Source: CAMAUF01 sp046152925 (lineage in GTDB: Bacteria > Chloroflexota > Dehalococcoidia > Tepidiformales > Tepidiformaceae). From it: a stretch of DNA of 23,704 nt. Shown here piece by piece: positions 20,494 through 23,704 of this stretch. The position numbers and the translations under genes were made by a program. The notes below the pieces were generated by a model, which had not been told where the DNA came from, ran no database searches, and saw nothing but the letters and a program-made list of their open reading frames with translations. Positions within the stretch are counted from its first letter, which is position 1, and every line of letters starts with the position of its first letter. The stretch covers positions 1 to 23,704 of the forward strand of contig JBJXFX010000111.1 in the NCBI GenBank assembly GCA_046152925.1. Reading direction: 5' to 3'.

Positions 20494-22835
20494 GTCAGGA
20501 CGCCCTCCGCCATCAGGCCCGCGATGGCCTCGTCGTCGAGGCCCATCACGTCCGCGAGGACCTCGAATGTATCCGCCCCGGCTTGGTGCGCCGCCCGGTA
20601 GGTGGAGGGGCGCTCGCCGTCGATCAACGCCGGGAATTGGTCCACCGGGTGGCCCGTCGAACCGCCCGAGTCGACCGCTTGGCCGAAGAAGCGTCGCTCC
20701 CGAAGGGCTGCGTCGCGGGCGGTGAGGTCCGACGCGTCTTGGACCGGGCCCGAGGCGATCCCGGCTGACTGGAGCGCTGTCGCGGCGGCGTAGCGTGCTT
20801 GTCTGGCGGCCCAGGCGGCGATCGCCGCATCCAACGCAACGGCATTGGCGGCCCGGCCTGCGTGGTCGCGGAACCGGGCGTCCGTTGCGAGCCCCGGCTG
20901 GGCCATGGTCGCGGCCAGGCGCGCGAATTCGTCGTCACCGCGGACGGCGAGCGCCAGCCAGCCGTCGGAGGTGGCGTAGATGCCGTGTGGCGCCCATGCC
21001 GCGAACGGGTGTGCGTTGCCCGTGGGCTGCGGCACGACGCCGTTGTTCAGGTAGTCGATAAAGGCCGGCGCCATGATCCCAAGGCCAACTTCGTACTGCG
21101 AGAGGTCGACGGCCATCCCTTGGCCGGTGCGCCGGGCACGCTCGACGCCTTCAAGGATGGCGATCGCACCCGCGAGGCCGCTCAGGTGGTCAGTGAGCGA
21201 AAAGCCGTAGCCGGCGAGATGCTCGCCGGGTTGGTTCGTCAGGTCCGTGAGCCCGCAGAGGGCGTGGATCGTCGGCGCGAAGGTAACGAAGTCGCGCCAA
21301 GGCCCCGTCTGGCCCATCCCGCCCATCGAGACGACGGTGACCTTTGGGTTTATCTCCTTCAGCCCTTCGCGGTCGAGGCCCCAGCGCGTGAGCACGCCCG
21401 CGCTGAAGTTCTCGATGACAGCGTCGCAGCTGCCGGCGAGCTGGCGGGCGAGTGCGCGGCCTTCCGCTCGGCCCATGTCAATTTGGATGGACCGCTTGTT
21501 CCGGTTCCACGACCGGAAGTAAGGATGCGCGGCGCTGTTCGCGCCGCCTGACCGCGAAGCGGAACTGACCTTAAGCACGTCGGCGCCCAGGTCCGCGAGC
21601 ACGCGCGTCCCAAACGGCCCGGCGAGGACGTGGGTGAAATCGAGGATTCGCACGCCCTCCAGGGGGCGGGCGAGTTTCGGCGAGCGGGGGAGCCCCGGCC
21701 GGCGGCTCCAAGCGACGGAGGTCGCTGTAGCCGCGACCGGCGCGGCTGGCCGCTCAGCATCCACATCCGTCTGGAACAGCCGCCCGGGAAGCTGGACCAC
21801 GCCGGCACCAGGCACTGGCTCGGGCTGGAAGTACGCGCGCGCGGCGAGCTGGGGGCTCGCGGCCACCGTCGGGACGTCGAACACGGGGCCCCACGGCAGG
21901 CGCTTCCGTTGCGCCTTCGCGAACGCGTCGCCCGCGTCGAGCGTGGCGACCCACGCCTTCATCGTCGCCATCACGTGCGGCATGACCTTCACGAGCGAGA
22001 TGAGGTCCGGGTAGGCGGCGCTATCGGCGAGGTCGCCGGCGCCGCCGGTCTCGGTCATCCACGGGAGGACCTCATCGAGGAAGCGCAGCGCCGAGGTCAC
22101 GTGAAGCCCCTGGCCGTGCTTGTCTGGGTAGACCGCGTACGCCCCGCTCCAGTGCAGGTTGCCTTGGCGGTTCGCAATCCGCGGCCAGGCGCCCTCGAAA
22201 AACCACTGCATGAGCACCTGCTCGGTGCAAGAAACCAACGCCTCGTGCTCGGAAAGGTCGATGTGTGTGCCTTGGCCGGTGCGCCGCAAAGCAAAGAGGC
22301 CCGCGAGCGCAACGATCGTGCCATACATGCCGACCGTGTGGTGGCTCTGGTTGCCGTATCCGGTCAGAGGCGGGGCGCCGAGGTCACCGGTGACCGAAGC
22401 GGACCCGGACATCGCATTGGCGACGAGGTCGTTCGTCCGGAGCGGCGCCCCTGTCCGGCCGGTTGGCGTGATCGTCACGCGGACGAGCCCAGCGTTCGCC
22501 CCGGCGACGACGACATCGGCGATCGGCGCTGTTTCGGGCCGCCAGTCGTCGAACAAGATGTCGGCCCCCGCCACCAGCGACGCGAAGGCCGAACGGCCAT
22601 CGGCAGTGGCAAAGTCGATTTCGACCACGCGCTTGCCGAGGTTGTACCAGGTGGCCTGGATCGAGACGCCGCCTCCGTCGAAGAACGGCGGCTCAGCGGC
22701 GAGAGGGTCGCCGGAGGGCGGCACCACGCGGACGACATCGGCGCCAGCTTCGGCCAGCAGCTTGCCGGCATACGCGCCGGACCATCCGCAGCACTCGATC
22801 ACACGGACACCAGAAAGGGGCGAAGTTTCAGCCAT
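20490..22835 (-). CDS. Fused tandem family III CoA-transferase
   Basis: The 781-residue protein contains two CaiB/BaiF-type domains in one chain. Domain 1 (about 1-375) starts PLSGVRVIECCGW and has Asp136 in RTNDLVANAMSG at the catalytic position. A short Ala/Pro linker leads to domain 2 (about 390-781), which restarts with PLEGVRILDFTHVLAGPFG. At the matching site, TFAPTIHALCG, domain 2 has Ala520 instead of Asp. Family III enzymes are interlocked dimers, so the fusion may form one pseudo-dimer with a single active centre. The substrate is unknown. The frame is open much further upstream on the minus strand, but that part lies antisense to the kinase-like gene. The ATG at 22835, eight bases after TAAGAT, gives the proper N-terminus. 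The cysS-like gene follows 49 bases downstream. Confidence 0.9.
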   Translation of the reverse strand: MAETSPLSGVRVIECCGWSGAYAGKLLAEAGADVVRVVPPSGDPLAAEPPFFDGGGVSIQATWYNLGKRVVEIDFATADGRSAFASLVAGADILFDDWRPETAPIADVVVAGANAGLVRVTITPTGRTGAPLRTNDLVANAMSGSASVTGDLGAPPLTGYGNQSHHTVGMYGTIVALAGLFALRRTGQGTHIDLSEHEALVSCTEQVLMQWFFEGAWPRIANRQGNLHWSGAYAVYPDKHGQGLHVTSALRFLDEVLPWMTETGGAGDLADSAAYPDLISLVKVMPHVMATMKAWVATLDAGDAFAKAQRKRLPWGPVFDVPTVAASPQLAARAYFQPEPVPGAGVVQLPGRLFQTDVDAERPAAPVAATATSVAWSRRPGLPRSPKLARPLEGVRILDFTHVLAGPFGTRVLADLGADVLKVSSASRSGGANSAAHPYFRSWNRNKRSIQIDMGRAEGRALARQLAGSCDAVIENFSAGVLTRWGLDREGLKEINPKVTVVSMGGMGQTGPWRDFVTFAPTIHALCGLTDLTNQPGEHLAGYGFSLTDHLSGLAGAIAILEGVERARRTGQGMAVDLSQYEVGLGIMAPAFIDYLNNGVVPQPTGNAHPFAAWAPHGIYATSDGWLALAVRGDDEFARLAATMAQPGLATDARFRDHAGRAANAVALDAAIAAWAARQARYAAATALQSAGIASGPVQDASDLTARDAALRERRFFGQAVDSGGSTGHPVDQFPALIDGERPSTYRAAHQAGADTFEVLADVMGLDDEAIAGLMAEGVLT

Positions 22836-22849
22836 AGCGGCGCATCTTA
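22836..22849 (-). promoter_or_regulatory. -10 box giving a leaderless tandem CoA-transferase transcript
   Basis: TAAGAT on the minus strand (22849-22844) is a near-consensus -10 box eight bases before the ATG at 22835. No Shine-Dalgarno sequence is present. Confidence 0.55.
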
Positions 22850-22882
22850 CCCGGTCACATCGTTCCAGGCGGCCCAGCAGGG

Positions 22883-22898
22883 TGCTACGGTGAGCGCC
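22883..22898 (+). promoter_or_regulatory. Extended -10 box giving a leaderless kinase-like transcript
   Basis: TGC-TACGGT (22883-22891) has the TGn extension of an extended -10 promoter and ends seven bases before the GTG at 22899. It is back-to-back with the minus-strand -10 box inside a 63-base divergent spacer. Confidence 0.45.
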
Positions 22899-23702
22899 GT
22901 GGACGCGACGATGAGACATCTCGTCCTGATCGGGGGGCCGCCTGCGGCGGGTAAGTCGACCGTCGCCCGGGTCCTCGCCCGGCGTCACGGCCTCCGGCTC
23001 TACAGCGCCGACACGATGACCTGGGTGCACCGTGACCGAGCGATCGCGGCACGGGTTGAGGCTGCCATCGGCTGGGAGCGGTTGTCGCCGGCTGAGCGGT
23101 GGGCCCAGCCCATCGAACGGCTGGTCGCGATGGCGCTGCACCAGGAGCGCGGCCCGATGGTCCTCGACGACCTCGCCGCGTTGACCGGCGGCCTTCTCAT
23201 CGCGGAAGGGACCACCCTTCCAGCAAGCGCATGGCGCGACGCAGCCGCGGCGGTCTGGATCATGCCCGAACCCACGCGCCAGGAAGCGGTGTTCGCCGAA
23301 CGCGGGCTCGCGGCTGGCCCGCGTGAGCTCTATCGCGCGCTCAGCCTTCGAATCGCTTCCGAAGCCGCCGAGAGCGCCGTGCCCGTCATCTTCAACCAGG
23401 CCGGCACGGCACTCGACCAGCTGATCTCGGCGGTCGAGCGTGCGCTCGCGCCCGTCCTCGCCCGCCATCGGGCGCCACCTAGCGAAGAGCGCCGCAACCT
23501 CATCCGGGAGGCGAACCGCGGGATCGCGGACCAAGGGCGCCACTACCTGGCGCGGCCCTGGTCTAAGGGCTCGCCTCAATCGATGGCGCGGGATCTGATC
23601 TGTGAATGCTCCGACGTGGAGTGCCGGAGTCTCGTGCAGCTCACGCTGGCCGAGTTCGATGCCCAGGCGGGGCCGATCCTCGCCGAGGGGCACGCACGTT
23701 AG
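22899..23702 (+). CDS. P-loop kinase-like protein with C-terminal Cys-rich motif
   Basis: From the GTG at 22899 this encodes 267 residues. Walker A GGPPAAGKST (12-21) near the N-terminus and the general layout recall small AAA or zeta-toxin/adenylate-kinase-like phosphotransferases. The substrate is unknown. A lid-like region around 130-150 (ERGLAAGPRELYRAL) may follow. The last 70 residues carry IREANRGIADQ and then CEC-x4-C (Cys235, Cys237, Cys242) with LVQLTLAEFD. This resembles a small Cys module seen in many hypothetical proteins of high-GC bacteria and might bind zinc. A second possible start is the ATG at 22911. The frame is open far upstream, but that part is antisense to the CoA-transferase. 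The stop lies two bases from the window end. Confidence 0.8.
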   Translation: MDATMRHLVLIGGPPAAGKSTVARVLARRHGLRLYSADTMTWVHRDRAIAARVEAAIGWERLSPAERWAQPIERLVAMALHQERGPMVLDDLAALTGGLLIAEGTTLPASAWRDAAAAVWIMPEPTRQEAVFAERGLAAGPRELYRALSLRIASEAAESAVPVIFNQAGTALDQLISAVERALAPVLARHRAPPSEERRNLIREANRGIADQGRHYLARPWSKGSPQSMARDLICECSDVECRSLVQLTLAEFDAQAGPILAEGHAR

Positions 23703-23704
23703 CT

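Noticed and set aside
21630..22898. Forward extension upstream of the kinase-like gene
   Set aside because: It is antisense to the tandem CoA-transferase; the Walker A domain starts only after 22899.
22836..23693. Minus-strand extension upstream of the tandem CoA-transferase
   Set aside because: It is antisense to the P-loop kinase-like gene, and the family start MAETSPLSGVRV is at 22835 with its own -10 box.
1..23704. tRNA genes, CRISPR arrays, transposases, prophage or defence genes
   Set aside because: I looked in all intergenic gaps and among the credible reading frames and found none.

Overview
The window is GC-rich bacterial chromosome, roughly two thirds G+C by eye, densely packed with ordinary housekeeping and metabolic genes. 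I see no tRNA, rRNA, CRISPR array, insertion sequence, prophage or toxin-antitoxin pair. Several clues suggest a Chloroflexota (Dehalococcoidia/Tepidiformia-like) or similar deep-branching high-GC lineage. These are three CaiB/BaiF CoA-transferase loci, a run of ppsA, dgt and dnaG genes, an SH3/CARDB surface protein, and many genes without Shine-Dalgarno (SD) sites whose -10 box sits 6-8 nt before the start codon. The phylum is an inference, not a proof.

Layout: (1) 1-1151, the tail of an unknown gene and a COG1237-type metallo-beta-lactamase-fold hydrolase. (2) 4400-1152 on the minus strand, a copper-homeostasis operon csoR-copZ-copA; the CopA pump carries a C-terminal cupredoxin-like domain. 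(3) 4448-6959, a CoA-transferase (minus) divergent from endonuclease IV (nfo) and a small conserved-looking protein. (4) 6960-11522, a glmS self-cleaving riboswitch, then glmS and phosphoenolpyruvate synthase. (5) 11553-16180, a dNTP triphosphohydrolase, a membrane-anchored SH3/CARDB protein and DNA primase. (6) 16222-16460, a compact unit with a strong promoter, a palindrome over the -35 box, a 27-codon ORF and a strong hairpin. (7) 16477-23702, a membrane HD-GYP phosphodiesterase, a CoA-transferase, a CysRS/MshC-like ligase, a fused double CoA-transferase and a P-loop kinase-like protein.

How the parts fit: CsoR should sense Cu(I) and derepress the chaperone CopZ and the exporter CopA, whose extra domain may accept copper after transport. 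The glmS ribozyme should cut its own mRNA when glucosamine-6-phosphate is abundant and so limit amino-sugar synthesis for the envelope. nfo, dgt and dnaG serve DNA repair, nucleotide-pool control and replication. The CoA-transferases point to acyl-CoA metabolism of unidentified organic acids.

The best leads for novelty are the CopA-cupredoxin fusion, the glmS ribozyme in this background, the small-peptide unit at 16.2-16.46 kb, the double CoA-transferase with a catalytic Asp in only one half, the CysRS-like enzyme that seems to lack the tRNA-recognition tail, and the mixed leaderless/SD initiation.
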